Of a stretch of DNA of 64,000 bases, positions 16,604 through 25,082 are shown one piece after another. Origin of the DNA: Candidatus Planktophila versatilis. Lineage in GTDB: Bacteria; Actinomycetota; Actinomycetes; Nanopelagicales; Nanopelagicaceae. Position 1 is the first letter of the stretch; each line of letters starts with the position of its first letter. The position numbers were made by a program, and so were the translations under genes. Location of the stretch: positions 434,001-498,000 of the forward strand of contig NZ_CP016774.1 in assembly GCF_002288105.1 (NCBI RefSeq), written 5' to 3'. Under the pieces are notes generated by a model that did not search any database, was not told the origin of the DNA, and was given only the letters and a program-made list of their open reading frames with translations.

Positions 16604-18601
16604 ATGAGCGATTTATCTGCGCAGGTGCGAAAAGCACTCGATGCTGCAGTAGCAGCGATTGGCGGATCAACGCGCGAAGGCCAGATCGAGATGGCCGAAG
16701 CAGTTGCGAACGCGCTCACTGATAGACACCACCTCATGGTTCAAGCCGGCACCGGTACGGGCAAGTCACTTGCCTACATTGTTCCCGCACTGGTTCATGG
16801 TCGAAAAGTGTTGGTAGCGACAGCAACTCTTGCCCTGCAACGACAGTTGGTAGAACGTGATTTACCAGCAGTTGTGCCAGCGCTGGAAAAAGTGCTGGGG
16901 CGCGAGATTACTTATGGAATTTATAAAGGTGTAGGCAACTATGTCTGTCTGCAGAAGATGAATGCCGATGACACCGACCCAGATGGTGAGTTAGTACTGG
17001 AATCTTCTTATCTAGAAAAAGATGCCAAGCGCTTGATTGCCTGGGCTAAGACGCCCGGAGTATCAGGTGACCGAGATGATGCACCAGATGTAGATCGCAG
17101 AGTATGGGCGGCTAACTCTTTATCAGGACGTGAATGCGTAGGCGCCGATGTCTGTGCCTGGGGCGCGCAATGTTTTGCTGCAAAAGCTAAGGCAAAAGCG
17201 CAAGAGGCTGATGTTGTTGTTACCAACCACACCTTGCTTGCTATCGAGATAGTTGATTCGCATCCGATTTTGCCAGAGCGCGATGCCGTGATTTTGGATG
17301 AAGCTCATGAATTTATGGATCGCACCACCCAAGCGGTGACTGAAGAGCTCACATCAGGGCGGGTGCAGAGAGCTGCTGCCATGGCTCGCAAATACTCACC
17401 TGGCAAGCCAAGTGAGGCGCTGACAAAGGCAGCCGATAGTTTTCATGATGCGATGGCGGATTACGGTGAAAGCGTGAAGAGTGATTTTGCAGCGCAAGGT
17501 CGCCTGGAAGATATTCCAAGTATGTTAGAAGCACCGATTCGAAAGTTAAAAGAGAGTGCAACGGCGTTTGTGCAGATACTGAGCGCCGATGATGAAATTA
17601 TCGATCCTGATAGCAATGCCGAGCGTGCTCGAGTAAAGGGTGCGGTGCAAGAGATTGCAACGACCGCCGGCAAGTTACTCAAGATGGGTGATGAACACGT
17701 GCTCTGGTATGAGCCGACATTTTCCACCCTGCATTTAGCACCACTTTCAGTCTCACACGTCTTGCGCAGCAATTTGCTCACTAAGACGCCAGTGATTGCC
17801 ACCTCTGCCACGTTAACTGTGGGCAATAACTTCGATGCGATGGCACGCAGTATTGGTTTCGTTGTGGGAGGAGATGCTGATGCTGAAAGTGATAGTGAAG
17901 ATATCGACCCAGCAAATGTGCAGATGCTCGATGTTGGTTCTCCCTTTGATTTTGCTAACCAGGGAGTTCTCTATCTGCCAAAACATTTACCAGAGCCAGG
18001 CCGCGATGGTCCGAGCAAAGAGGTACTGGATGAACTCGGGGAACTGATTGACGCTGCAGGCGGGCGCACCCTTGCTCTCTTTAGTTCCTGGCGCGGGGTG
18101 GAGGCAGCAGATGCCCACCTGCGTGAAGTATTAGTTGATTTACCGATTTCGATTATCACGCAAAAACGTGGTGATGCGGTGGGGCCTCTGGTAGAGCGTT
18201 TTGCTAAAGATGAAACTTCTATCTTGCTCGGCACGATGTCGCTATGGCAGGGCGTGGATGTTCCAGGAAATTCTTGCATTTTAGTTGCCATCGATCGCAT
18301 TCCATTTCCACGCCCGGATGAACCAGTGATGTCTGCGCGCTCATCACTTGCCGATGCATCAGGCGGTAGTGGATTTATGCAGGTATCAGTACCGCGCGCC
18401 GCACTTTTGTTGGCCCAAGGAACTGGTCGTTTGATTCGCAGCATTGAAGACCGGGGCGTTGTGGCAATCCTTGATTCCAGAATTGTCACAAAGCGCTACG
18501 GCAGCGTGCTGCTTAACTCGATGCCACCGCTGTGGCGAACAAGTGATGGGGCAGTGGTGCGCGAATCACTTCGCAGACTTGCCTCAAGTGTGGATGAGTA
18601 A
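16604..18601 (+). CDS. ATP-dependent DNA helicase, DinG/XPD type
   Basis: 665 residues, superfamily 2 5'-3' helicase. Walker A QAGTGTGKSLAY near residue 50, DEAH box (ILDEAHEFMD), and four Cys that suit a 4Fe-4S cluster domain: one in GNYVCLQK and three in RECVGADVCAWGAQC. C-terminal motifs LLGTMSLWQGVDVPG and QGTGRLIRS. Likely unwinds DNA or RNA-DNA hybrids in repair. Divergently placed from the hydroxyacid dehydrogenase; monocistronic. Confidence 0.92.
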   Translation: MSDLSAQVRKALDAAVAAIGGSTREGQIEMAEAVANALTDRHHLMVQAGTGTGKSLAYIVPALVHGRKVLVATATLALQRQLVERDLPAVVPALEKVLGREITYGIYKGVGNYVCLQKMNADDTDPDGELVLESSYLEKDAKRLIAWAKTPGVSGDRDDAPDVDRRVWAANSLSGRECVGADVCAWGAQCFAAKAKAKAQEADVVVTNHTLLAIEIVDSHPILPERDAVILDEAHEFMDRTTQAVTEELTSGRVQRAAAMARKYSPGKPSEALTKAADSFHDAMADYGESVKSDFAAQGRLEDIPSMLEAPIRKLKESATAFVQILSADDEIIDPDSNAERARVKGAVQEIATTAGKLLKMGDEHVLWYEPTFSTLHLAPLSVSHVLRSNLLTKTPVIATSATLTVGNNFDAMARSIGFVVGGDADAESDSEDIDPANVQMLDVGSPFDFANQGVLYLPKHLPEPGRDGPSKEVLDELGELIDAAGGRTLALFSSWRGVEAADAHLREVLVDLPISIITQKRGDAVGPLVERFAKDETSILLGTMSLWQGVDVPGNSCILVAIDRIPFPRPDEPVMSARSSLADASGGSGFMQVSVPRAALLLAQGTGRLIRSIEDRGVVAILDSRIVTKRYGSVLLNSMPPLWRTSDGAVVRESLRRLASSVDE

Positions 18602-18602
18602 G

Positions 18603-19583
18603 TTACTTAATCGCAATCTTTACTGAACCATGGCTCATCTGCCACATTCCAGCTTTGGCTTCTGCTCGATAACCGAGAACACATGTTCCTGGCTTACTTG
18701 CCTTAAGAACGTTGGCCTTGATGGAGCAAGATTTAGAGGAAGTCATATACATAACTACTTCACCAAAGTTCGATAACTTCGGAAGTGATTTACTCGAACC
18801 GACTTTCAGTGATTTCGGCAGTGCGCCAATCTTCTGGGCTCCCGGTGTAAGGATGAATGGGAAGTTACCTGTTGCCGCCGCTGTGGTTTCATTTCCGGCA
18901 GTTGCATAGCCAAGTGCGCATTGCCCTGCGCCTTTGAGGGCGGTCAATGTTCCGTCGGCATAGGAGCATTCAGGTGTGAGAGATGTGAAGGTAATTGGTA
19001 GCCCTGATTTAGCAGTTGCCACAATCTTGGCAACTGCGCGGTAAGCCAAGTTACTTGGCACATTGCGAACTAGGGCAGTTCCATTAAGAGTGACAGTGAT
19101 TTCATCAGCGGGAAGTGTCGGCGCTGGGGCACCGGCTCTAAAAGTAATGGGCAAGAACTTATCTTCGGAAGTATCAGTACCAGCTGTTCGATCTAAACGG
19201 AAGAAGAGTCCACATTGGGTAGTTGTGCAATCAACTGTGACGCCCTTACCGGTAATGGATCCAGAAATTTTAATCTTAATCGCACCCGTTGAAATGCTTG
19301 AGCCTGGCTCTCCGGTTCCGGTTACCCATAGTTGATTTACGTCATCACACGTTACCGGGCGAGCAGCACCTACTGGTGCGATGCATTGTTGAATATACAT
19401 TCCAGCTTTTGTTGGAAACTTAGTGAAACCGCCATTGATTGTGTCTCCGGCTGGATTGAGATTTGTCAGGGGCGCACTTGCGAAGGCAAAGGTCTCGGCC
19501 TGGGCTGGTGTGGCGATGCCGATGGGGGCAACTAAAGCGATGACGGTAAGTGCGATGAGAGCTTTCTTATGTGCGGTAAACAT
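18603..19583 (-). CDS. Secreted protein with neocarzinostatin-like domain
   Basis: 326 residues. Signal peptide 1-29 (ending PAQAE). Residues about 31-150 carry two cysteine pairs, C67/C79 and C119/C124, in GMYIQQCIAPVG and TVDCTTTQCGLFFRLD, followed by KFLPITF: the pattern of the neocarzinostatin Ig-like fold (TVDCTTAAC then VAISF in the antitumour apoprotein). The C-terminal half (about 170-326) has further Cys and resembles bacterial Ig-like repeats (GLPITFTSLTPECSY, LPKLSNFGEVV). Start supported by AGGAGA. Second gene after its smaller paralogue, 24 bases apart, beside a heme/iron importer; a cell-surface ligand-binding role is inferred. Confidence 0.75.
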   Translation of the reverse strand: MFTAHKKALIALTVIALVAPIGIATPAQAETFAFASAPLTNLNPAGDTINGGFTKFPTKAGMYIQQCIAPVGAARPVTCDDVNQLWVTGTGEPGSSISTGAIKIKISGSITGKGVTVDCTTTQCGLFFRLDRTAGTDTSEDKFLPITFRAGAPAPTLPADEITVTLNGTALVRNVPSNLAYRAVAKIVATAKSGLPITFTSLTPECSYADGTLTALKGAGQCALGYATAGNETTAAATGNFPFILTPGAQKIGALPKSLKVGSSKSLPKLSNFGEVVMYMTSSKSCSIKANVLKASKPGTCVLGYRAEAKAGMWQMSHGSVKIAIK

Positions 19584-19607
19584 GTTTCTCCTAGTTTCGT
19601 AGCTGAT

Positions 19608-20093
19608 TTACTTCTTAAAGGTGACGGGAATAAATAGATCGTGGGTGCGATCGCCTTCATGCAGGTGATCTGATCTGACTGTGATGGCGCATTTAACTTG
19701 GGTGCAGTCGTGCTTACCAATTTTCTTTGTTACTCGAACTTTCTCAACAAAACGTCCACCAGGTGCGAATGCGATTGCTAGCCCAGTGGCATAAGCAGGT
19801 GCGTTAGATGAGATCCAATAAGAAGCATCGCCAATACCCTCTTTATTGACTCCACCACCACATGGTGTGGGAGGCTGACCCTTCTTAGGCAGCAGGCAAT
19901 AAGCGAGATAAATTCCTACAGTTTCATCAAATCCTTTTCCTGATACTGATATCTCTTGCCCGCTCTTCACCTTCGTAGCAGATGCGCTAAATTTTTGGCC
20001 ATCTGCGCCAACGACAGTGGTGGCAGCCATCGCTGGTGCGGGCAGCGCAGCAGCGATGACGATAACCGTCATTACTACCCACTTCCTACGCAT
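19608..20093 (-). CDS. Small secreted neocarzinostatin-like protein
   Basis: 161 residues. ATG 20093 chosen: it gives a clean signal peptide (MRRKWVVMTVIVIAAALPAPAMAA) and has a leaderless promoter; the longer frame does not. Mature part is a single beta domain with cysteine pairs C66/C78 (YLAYCLLPKKGQPPTPC) and C130/C135 (HDCTQVKCAITV), ending LFIPVTFKK. The spacing matches the next gene's N-terminal domain and follows the neocarzinostatin pattern. Divergent from the heme/iron-binding lipoprotein gene with an 86-base gap. Candidate cell-surface heme or metal-chelate binder; function not known. Confidence 0.75.
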   Translation of the reverse strand: MRRKWVVMTVIVIAAALPAPAMAATTVVGADGQKFSASATKVKSGQEISVSGKGFDETVGIYLAYCLLPKKGQPPTPCGGGVNKEGIGDASYWISSNAPAYATGLAIAFAPGGRFVEKVRVTKKIGKHDCTQVKCAITVRSDHLHEGDRTHDLFIPVTFKK

Positions 20094-20106
20094 GGTGAGA
20101 AGAATA
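20094..20106 (-). promoter_or_regulatory. Leaderless promoter of the secreted-protein pair
   Basis: Minus strand TATTCT-TCTCACC-ATG, hexamer 7 bases before the start. Confidence 0.45.
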
Positions 20107-20129
20107 GAGAAGGTGGCACCTAGCTTTAT

Positions 20130-20155
20130 CCGACAACTAGGCCGAAACTTGTCGG
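20130..20155. promoter_or_regulatory. Inverted repeat in the divergent heme-uptake promoter region
   Basis: CCGACAA (20130-20136) and TTGTCGG (20149-20155) are perfect 7-bp inverted arms separated by 12 bases, midway between the divergent secreted-protein and importer genes. Likely operator for both; the sequence does not match the DtxR or Fur consensus I know, so an iron or heme regulator is inference from context only. Confidence 0.45.
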
Positions 20156-20179
20156 CAAAATGTTTGAGAGGATTCATTC

Positions 20180-21103
20180 ATGCGTAAAGAGCGAAGTGTG
20201 ATCACCTTAGGTGTTCTCATAATCACATCGGTTGCGCTCTTACTTACCGGTTGCAGCAAGGTGCAATCAAAGGCAATTGAGATTTCATCGGCGCAAGTGA
20301 CCACCATTGAAAGTAGTGAAAGTCCGGTAGCGCAGAAAGTTGTGGCACTTGCCAATGGCGCCGGAGAGATTATTTCTGCCATGGGATATAAATCAATTCT
20401 GATTGGCCGCGATATAGCAAGTACTGATGCAGACCTGAGAAAGGTGCCGGTAGTGACATCCGGACACCAAGTGATTGCGGAGAAGATAATCGCCCTCACA
20501 CCAGATCTGGTCATTATTGATAAATCCACCGGCCCGCAAAGCGCGCTCGATGCGCTAGCGGTAGCCGGAATTCGGGTAGTGAAAACGCCAGAGGCATGGA
20601 CGTTAAGTGATCTGCCGGCAAAGGTTGGCGCCGTTGCCGATGCAATCGGGGCGCCGGCAAGTGGGACTGCCCTGAGCGCGGCAATGAATTCATCCCTTGC
20701 AAAAATCGGTGCTGCTAAAGGAAAGAGTCGAGTCGTCTTTCTCTATCTTCGCGGTGGCAGTTCCATCTATTTAATTGGTGGAAAAGGATCAGGTGCTGAT
20801 TCGTTAATCACAGCAATCGGGGCGCAAGATGTTGGGGCAGCAACGCTTGCTAATCCATTTAACGCTATGACAAGTGAGCTCATTGCTTCACTGAATCCTG
20901 ATGTCATTCTTGTGATGAGCAAGGGGCTGCAATCAGTCGGTGGCCTCAAGGGATTGGTAGAACTTCCCGGAATCGCACAGACTGATGCCGGTAAGAATAA
21001 GCGAGTGATTGCCGTCGATGATTCACTGCTGCTCTCTTTTGGTCCGCGCACCCCTGATTTATTAATTAAGTTAAGTGCGGCAATGGCAAAGGCGATGAAG
21101 TGA
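20180..21103 (+). CDS. hmuT: Heme/iron ABC transporter substrate-binding lipoprotein
   Basis: 307 residues. Lipoprotein signal peptide with lipobox LLTGC (Cys25). Periplasmic-binding domain of the FecB/HmuT class: VVALANGAGEIISAMGY, GRDIASTD, GHQVIAEKIIALTPDLVI. Binds heme or a ferric chelate outside the membrane. Ribosome binding site GAGAGG 8 bases before the ATG. First gene of a tight three-gene unit (TGATG overlap with the permease). HmuT is favoured over vitamin B12 binding because of residue pattern, but the ligand is not proven; symbol by similarity. Confidence 0.82.
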   Translation: MRKERSVITLGVLIITSVALLLTGCSKVQSKAIEISSAQVTTIESSESPVAQKVVALANGAGEIISAMGYKSILIGRDIASTDADLRKVPVVTSGHQVIAEKIIALTPDLVIIDKSTGPQSALDALAVAGIRVVKTPEAWTLSDLPAKVGAVADAIGAPASGTALSAAMNSSLAKIGAAKGKSRVVFLYLRGGSSIYLIGGKGSGADSLITAIGAQDVGAATLANPFNAMTSELIASLNPDVILVMSKGLQSVGGLKGLVELPGIAQTDAGKNKRVIAVDDSLLLSFGPRTPDLLIKLSAAMAKAMK

Positions 21104-22074
21104 TGAAAAAGATTGCGCCACTGATTCTTTTACTTCCCATTATCTCTATCGTTGCGCTATCACTCGGTGCGACCGAGGTAAGTGAACTTTTTCGATATAT
21201 CTTTAATCCATTTCTTAATCCGGAGAGCGCATCACACCAAATTATTTGGCAGATTCGCGCACCGCGTGTGGGAGCAGCGATTTTGATTGGCGCCGCACTG
21301 GGTATGGCCGGCTGCCTTGCTCAGAGTTCAACCAATAACCCCTTGGCAGATCCAGCAATTCTTGGAACATCAGCAGGTGCTTCACTTGGAGTTCTACTTG
21401 GGGTACTGACCAACTTAGTCAGCATCGGCTCAGCCGGCGCCGTTGTCTGCGCAGCAATTGGTGCGATGGCGGCAACGTTGCTGACATTTTCACTCGCTCG
21501 CTCTGCGTTGCAGCTAATTACGATTGGCATTGGCGTCTCGGCAATTCTGAGTGCAATTGTGGGGCTCACACTTTCAGCGGTGAGCAGACCAGATGCGCGT
21601 TCTATCTCATTCTGGTCATTTGGTTCACTCTCACTGGTGAGCAGCAAGACGCTCTACGTACTAGCCCCAGTGCTCGTCATCGCTGCTGTGATTGCCTGGA
21701 AGATTGCGCCAACCCTTGATCTACTTTCGATAGGTGATGCATCGGTAAGACACATCGGACATAACGCACAACGCATTCGCTTATCCGCATTTGCCATCTT
21801 GGCAGTTCTTGTTGCAGTGACTGTCTCCAGCGTTGGCTCCATTGCATTCCTAGCTCTGGCTGCGCCACACATAGCGCGCTACTTATGTGGCCCACGCAAT
21901 CGGGTGCTAGTGATTTATTCAGGACTCATTGGCGCACTTATTCTCCTCATTGCCGATACTGCAGCGCGTTCTGCAATTCCACCATTTGAACTTCCGATTG
22001 GCCTTTTGACATCACTGATTGGTGCACCGATTTTGATCCTCACTCTTAAAAAAAGTGGTGACATATGGCGCTAA
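21103..22074 (+). CDS. hmuU: Heme/iron ABC transporter permease (FecCD family)
   Basis: 323 residues, about 8-10 membrane segments. FecCD signatures RAPRVGAAILIGAALGMAG near residue 52, NPLADPAILGTSAGASLG, and SIAFLALAAPHIARYLCGP. ATG 21103 overlaps the hmuT stop (TGATG); a GTG one codon earlier is possible. Works as a homodimer with the ATPase encoded next, with which it overlaps by 10 bases. Confidence 0.9.
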   Translation: MKKIAPLILLLPIISIVALSLGATEVSELFRYIFNPFLNPESASHQIIWQIRAPRVGAAILIGAALGMAGCLAQSSTNNPLADPAILGTSAGASLGVLLGVLTNLVSIGSAGAVVCAAIGAMAATLLTFSLARSALQLITIGIGVSAILSAIVGLTLSAVSRPDARSISFWSFGSLSLVSSKTLYVLAPVLVIAAVIAWKIAPTLDLLSIGDASVRHIGHNAQRIRLSAFAILAVLVAVTVSSVGSIAFLALAAPHIARYLCGPRNRVLVIYSGLIGALILLIADTAARSAIPPFELPIGLLTSLIGAPILILTLKKSGDIWR

Positions 22075-22682
22075 TTACGATTGAGAAAGTCTCCATTATT
22101 CGTGGTGGCAAGAACGTCCTTACCGATTTCAGCGCCAGTATTGAACCGGGAAAGATCACGGCAATCATCGGGCCCAATGGCAGCGGGAAGAGCACATTGC
22201 TCGGAGCTTTGGCCGGAGATCTGCCTATTGCTTCTGGGGTGATCACTATTGCTGGTCGCGATCTAAAAGAGATTTCGGTAGCCGAACAAGCACAGTTACG
22301 CAGTGTTGTCTTACAAAATAGAAATTACTGGCTTTCCTACACCGCCCGGGAACTGATCGAAATGGGCCAAGGACCAGCCGAACTTGCGCGCGTGGACGCT
22401 GTGATGCAGCGCCTTGATATGACTAGATTTGAAAACCAGAGCGTTACTACTTTATCTGGGGGAGAAGCACAGCGAGTTGAAATTGCGCGGGCGTTGATAC
22501 TAGATACCCCCATCTATTTATTAGATGAACCCTTATCGGCGCAGGATGTGCAGAGTAAAGCGCGGATTATTGCGCTCTTACAAGAGTTGCGTGATCAAGG
22601 GCGAACAGTTTTGGTGATTGCCCATATTGATAAGAGCTCTTTATCCTGGTGTGATCAGATCATCGATACATTGGCGCAATAA
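22065..22682 (+). CDS. hmuV: Heme/iron ABC transporter ATPase
   Basis: 205 residues, shorter than the usual 250-270 of HmuV/FecE. Walker A GPNGSGKST, Q-loop VLQNRNYW, signature LSGGEAQR, Walker B IYLLDEP, switch His in VIAHIDK. The compact C-terminus stops soon after the switch region, so the accessory helices are trimmed. Overlaps the permease by 10 bases and the convergent NUDIX gene by 42 bases. Confidence 0.88.
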   Translation: MALITIEKVSIIRGGKNVLTDFSASIEPGKITAIIGPNGSGKSTLLGALAGDLPIASGVITIAGRDLKEISVAEQAQLRSVVLQNRNYWLSYTARELIEMGQGPAELARVDAVMQRLDMTRFENQSVTTLSGGEAQRVEIARALILDTPIYLLDEPLSAQDVQSKARIIALLQELRDQGRTVLVIAHIDKSSLSWCDQIIDTLAQ

Positions 22683-23108
22683 CGGCCAACTCTTAGCAAA
22701 GCTAGGGTGCAAGGGCAGGCGCGTAACGTCATCGAATTTCACCCAGCGCACTTCAAATGATTCATCGTTGAGTTCATGGCCCTCAAGTGATTGATTTGCG
22801 CGGGCAATCACTGTTGAGTAACTCCAGCCCTGGTGATCATCGGTAAAGGTATGAAGCGGCTCTAGATCACCTGGGTTGATGCCAGTTTCTTCTACCGCTT
22901 CCCGAATCGCACCTTCCATGACACTTTCATGCGAATCTCGCGCGCCACCTGGAATTCCCCAAGTGTCTCCGTTATGCACCCATGGTGCGCGATGCTGCAA
23001 GAAGATAGCGCCGTCACGAATAATGAGTAGCCCTGCTGCGCCGTGAACGCCCCAATGTTTGGAGCCACATACGCATTGGATCCATCCATCTCCATCGCGG
23101 GCCGCCAT
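22641..23108 (-). CDS. NUDIX hydrolase with N-terminal zinc-ribbon-like segment
   Basis: 155 residues. N-terminal WIQCVCGSKHWGVHGAAGLL is typical of actinobacterial NUDIX proteins. The NUDIX box runs GGARDSHESV...REAVEETGI with the catalytic REAVEE helix. Hydrolyses nucleoside diphosphates linked to X; 8-oxo-dGTP or ADP-ribose are possible substrates. Its 3' end overlaps hmuV. Confidence 0.9.
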   Translation of the reverse strand: MAARDGDGWIQCVCGSKHWGVHGAAGLLIIRDGAIFLQHRAPWVHNGDTWGIPGGARDSHESVMEGAIREAVEETGINPGDLEPLHTFTDDHQGWSYSTVIARANQSLEGHELNDESFEVRWVKFDDVTRLPLHPSFAKSWPLLRQCIDDLITPG

Positions 23109-23174
23109 GGTCCTACTTTCTCATATCTATCCACAACCAGCACGATTGAATCGTTTCTGCGCGCTCAAGGGAAT

Positions 23175-23187
23175 TAACCTCCCGCGC
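23175..23187 (+). promoter_or_regulatory. Leaderless promoter of the PKD protein
   Basis: TAACCT-CCCGCGC-ATG, hexamer 7 bases before the start; no ribosome binding site. Confidence 0.45.
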
Positions 23188-23934
23188 ATGAAGAGATTCC
23201 TAGTAATCGCATTACTACTGACGACTATTTCACCTTCAGCGCATGCCCAAGATTGCATCGAGCGAGCATGTATTGATGTCTATACCCAGGACGGCAAGAT
23301 TGTCATTGAAGGGCGTAAAGGAACGGGTGCAGTGCAAAAGAAAGAGGTAGCACCGGCTCCGAGTAAGACCAGAAAGCCAATCATCAAGAGAACATTTACC
23401 CCACCGCCGAAACCAACCGGGAGTGCAAAACCAAAGATTATTACCGCTACTAAAAAACCAATAGTGAAAAAACGGGTAAAGCCCGAAGTAGCCCCCACGG
23501 CCACATCGCTGAGCGATAAGTTGATTGAAATTCTGCCCACTGCTGGTATCGCTTATTCCCCTTCATTTCAGCCGCTCATTAAAGTGCCGGTCTTCTTCTG
23601 GTCCGATATTCCAACTATTGTTACCAAAAAGATTGAAATCGTGGGCGAAGTTGTTGAGGTATCACTTAAGCCCACCTTCATCTGGCATTACGGCGATGGC
23701 ATCTTCTTTATCACTCGCGATGCTGGTGCACCTTTTCCAGATGGGCAGATCCAACATGCATATTCCAATCCGGGGCACTACCTCATCCAACTCGTTACAA
23801 GTTGGGATGGTGAATTCACGGTGCAAGGTGTGAAAAATCGGATTCCCGGAAAGATTGAATCAGTCTCAATTCTGCCGATCACAGTTGTTGCTGCACCTAC
23901 TCGTTTCATTCCTGCTACTTCACTTCATCGATAA
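23188..23934 (+). CDS. Secreted PKD-domain protein
   Basis: 248 residues. Start at ATG 23188 gives a signal peptide (MKRFLVIALLLTTISPSAHAQ). Then a Cys pair (DCIERAC), a long basic, proline-rich linker (about 55-110: PPPKPTGSAKPK, KKPIVKKRVK) and a C-terminal PKD-like beta domain with FIWHYGDG and HAYSNPGHYLIQLVTSW. Probably a cell-envelope protein; the linker suits spanning the wall. 12 bases before the DUF4192 gene. Confidence 0.75.
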   Translation: MKRFLVIALLLTTISPSAHAQDCIERACIDVYTQDGKIVIEGRKGTGAVQKKEVAPAPSKTRKPIIKRTFTPPPKPTGSAKPKIITATKKPIVKKRVKPEVAPTATSLSDKLIEILPTAGIAYSPSFQPLIKVPVFFWSDIPTIVTKKIEIVGEVVEVSLKPTFIWHYGDGIFFITRDAGAPFPDGQIQHAYSNPGHYLIQLVTSWDGEFTVQGVKNRIPGKIESVSILPITVVAAPTRFIPATSLHR

Positions 23935-23946
23935 GAAAGGCTTCCC

Positions 23947-24954
23947 ATGACCACCCTGACTTCACCGCATGATCTGCTCGCTGCTATTCCATTTCTGATT
24001 GGCTACCACCCAAGTAATTCACTTGTTCTAGTTGCACTGAATACTGACTCAGTTGATAAAGATGCCGTTGGCATGGCGATGCGGGTGGACTTGCCCGTTG
24101 ACCTATCGTGTGAAAGCTATGACCTACTTGCCTCACACTTCACCCGCGAAAAAGCTGATGGCGCACTGCTTGTCGCCTACACACCCGCCGAATCGGCAGC
24201 CGGTGAGTCAGTGCTGATAAATGCCAGTGCTGCACTGATGCGAGCCGGCATTGAGATTAGAGAGTCACTGCTTGTGCAAAGTGATCGCTTTCGTTCACTT
24301 CTCTGTATTGATTCAGATTGTTGTCCACCAGAAGGCAGCCCAGTTCCAGAAATTGATTCATCGCGCATCGCCGCCGAGCACGTTATTGCCGGACACCCCA
24401 TGCCCTTTGCCACCGTTGCTGAGCTGATTCATTCAATTTCTGCGCTGCCTTCTGCCGCCCATGAGTCTTGGTTGAGTGAGGTCAACCAATTCATTATTGC
24501 TAGCGATGCGAAAGAGTTAAATCACCTGCAACGAGATGGTGCAACGGCTGTCATTGATTTAGCAGGTGAATATCACGTGGGCAGGGGCGCAGAAGATCGC
24601 GAATTGGCTGCCAGAGTCATTGGCCGCATGAGTGATATTCAAGTGCGTGATTTCGCACTGGGTAGTCACAGCCTTGAGAGTGCAGATTCTTACTGGCGGA
24701 TGTGGCGCGATTTATTAGTCATTGCACCCAGTGGTTTTGTCGCCCCCATTGCATCGGTCTTTGCCGCCCTTGCCTATGAACGCGGCGAGGGCGCCCTAGC
24801 CCAGAAGGCCCTCGATCGTGCGCTGGCAGATAACCCGAGCTACTCACTAGCGGTGCTACTGCGGCGAGTATTTACGGTGGGCTGGCCGGCGAAATCCTTT
24901 ACCAAGATGCGGGCAGAGCTACACCCCAAAGTAGTTGCCACAATTTTCGGGTAA
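23947..24954 (+). CDS. DUF4192 family protein
   Basis: 335 residues. The N-terminal SPHDLLAAIPFLIGYHPSNS followed by LVLVAL is the hallmark of DUF4192, an actinobacterial family of unknown function. Soluble, no signal peptide. Ribosome binding site AAGAAAGG before the ATG. Its stop is 10 bases before the SAM-IV riboswitch of metX. Confidence 0.85.
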   Translation: MTTLTSPHDLLAAIPFLIGYHPSNSLVLVALNTDSVDKDAVGMAMRVDLPVDLSCESYDLLASHFTREKADGALLVAYTPAESAAGESVLINASAALMRAGIEIRESLLVQSDRFRSLLCIDSDCCPPEGSPVPEIDSSRIAAEHVIAGHPMPFATVAELIHSISALPSAAHESWLSEVNQFIIASDAKELNHLQRDGATAVIDLAGEYHVGRGAEDRELAARVIGRMSDIQVRDFALGSHSLESADSYWRMWRDLLVIAPSGFVAPIASVFAALAYERGEGALAQKALDRALADNPSYSLAVLLRRVFTVGWPAKSFTKMRAELHPKVVATIFG

Positions 24955-24964
24955 TATTTGCACT

Positions 24965-25064
24965 GGTCACGAGTTCTAGTTGAAAGCCCCGGCTGACTAG
25001 ACGGCAACCCTCCACCGCGGTGGGGTGCTCCGGGTGACGACCAGGCAGAGCTCTTAGCTGCAAG
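24965..25064 (+). ncRNA. SAM-IV riboswitch
   Basis: The leader of metX contains the SAM-IV landmarks in order: GGTCACGAGT, AAGCCCCGGCT, CGGCAACCCTCC, CCGCGGTGGGGTGCTCCGGG and TGACGACCAGG, closing the P1 helix GGTCAC/GTGACGACC region, then a small 3' hairpin (GCAG...CTGC). SAM-IV is known from actinobacteria upstream of methionine genes. High SAM should turn off metX, probably by hiding the ribosome binding site GAAGGA at 25070-25075. Confidence 0.92.
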
Positions 25065-25082
25065 TGCGTGAAGGATTTATTA

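Noticed and set aside
18603-20093. HtaA heme-binding domains in the two secreted proteins
   Set aside because: The HtaA pattern is not seen; cysteine spacing and end motif fit the neocarzinostatin fold better.
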